From NCBI RefSeq assembly GCF_029893635.1, contig NZ_JARXYR010000002.1, positions 2,951,001 through 3,015,000 on the forward strand: a DNA stretch of 64,000 bases, given 5' to 3'. Origin of the DNA: Variovorax sp. TBS-050B (GTDB lineage: Bacteria > Pseudomonadota > Gammaproteobacteria > Burkholderiales > Burkholderiaceae_C). The position numbers and the translations under genes were made by a program. The stretch's first letter is position 1. The number at the start of each line of letters is the position of its first letter. Below are positions 63,821 through 64,000 of the stretch, piece by piece. Below the pieces are notes generated by a model that was not told where the DNA came from, searched no databases, and was given only the letters and a program-made list of their open reading frames with translations.

Positions 63821-64000
63821 GTGGAGCCGAGCGTCTCGCTGCTGTGCCTGCCCTGCGCCGGCGCCAGCGCCACGATGTACCTGCGCTGGCGCCGCCTGCT
63901 GCCGCAGTGGGTCCGCGTCGTGCCGGTGGAACTGCCCGGCCGCGGCGGCCGGCTCGCCGAGCGGCTGGAGCCCGACTTCGATGCGCTCGTCGCCCGCCTC
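63821..64000 (+). CDS. Type II thioesterase (5' part; cut by window end)
   Basis: The first 60 codons of a GrsT-like thioesterase, from a GTG at 63821, five bases after the MbtH stop. LLCLPCAGASATMYLRWRRL and VVPVELPGRGGRLAERL match the family N-terminus. These enzymes remove misprimed acyl groups from NRPS carrier domains. The catalytic serine lies beyond the window. Confidence 0.85.
   Translation, partial: MEPSVSLLCLPCAGASATMYLRWRRLLPQWVRVVPVELPGRGGRLAERLEPDFDALVARL

Overview
The window is high-GC DNA (roughly two-thirds G+C by eye) with dense, codon-biased genes. It looks like the chromosome of a betaproteobacterium of the family Comamonadaceae, most likely Variovorax or a close relative. 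This rests on Bug/TctC-type binding proteins, the MetQ and release-factor-2 types, the palindromic GC-rich repeats and the siderophore-type gene set at the right end. Genus is an inference; no rRNA is present.

Left part (1-11,000): organosulfonate catabolism. A leftward operon encodes SuyA/SuyB sulfolactate sulfo-lyase, two stereo-complementary sulfolactate dehydrogenases (SlcC-like and ComC-like) and a TctC-type binding protein. A divergent GntR/UTRA regulator lies beside a 14-bp palindromic operator. Next come a YeiE-like LysR regulator and a soeABC operon for a cytoplasmic, membrane-anchored sulfite dehydrogenase. Read together, sulfolactate is imported, epimerised through sulfopyruvate, cleaved to pyruvate and sulfite, and the sulfite is oxidised to sulfate. 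soeA carries a one-base frameshift, and soeB carries an in-frame palindromic repeat element.

Middle part (11,000-42,100): mostly housekeeping. It holds a lactonase, hydrolases, a phosphotransacetylase-like gene, tRNA-Thr, fbp, pepN, a HAD phosphatase, prfB with its programmed +1 frameshift, a divergent methionine ABC transporter locus with two MetQ genes, a racemase, an aldo/keto reductase, ybaK, plsY, a RidA-like gene, a retropepsin-like protease, a YajQ-family gene, murB, argG, ppnP, folC, a SPOR protein, cvpA, purF, metZ (also with a one-base frameshift), gltX and a tRNA Ala-Glu-Asp cluster.

Genomic island (about 42,138-45,710): an AT-richer insertion at the 3' end of tRNA-Asp, bounded by 66-bp direct repeats with two mismatches. 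It has no integrase. It carries a zinc-ribbon protein of unknown function and a retron: a candidate msr-msd RNA flanked by an 11-bp inverted repeat, followed by a reverse transcriptase fused to a trypsin-like protease with an intact catalytic triad. This is the most likely novel or under-described system here, probably anti-phage.

Right part (45,750-64,000): a leftward four-gene operon of secreted DUF11/SdrD-type proteins, including a 2,376-residue protein with a predicted C-terminal outer-membrane barrel, transcribed from an unusually AT-rich control region. It is followed by a PAP2 phosphatase, a SYLF lipoprotein and an orphan ParB-like protein. Last comes the start of a probable siderophore NRPS cluster: a Fur-box-like site, an ECF sigma factor, a mini-FecR, MbtH and a truncated type II thioesterase.
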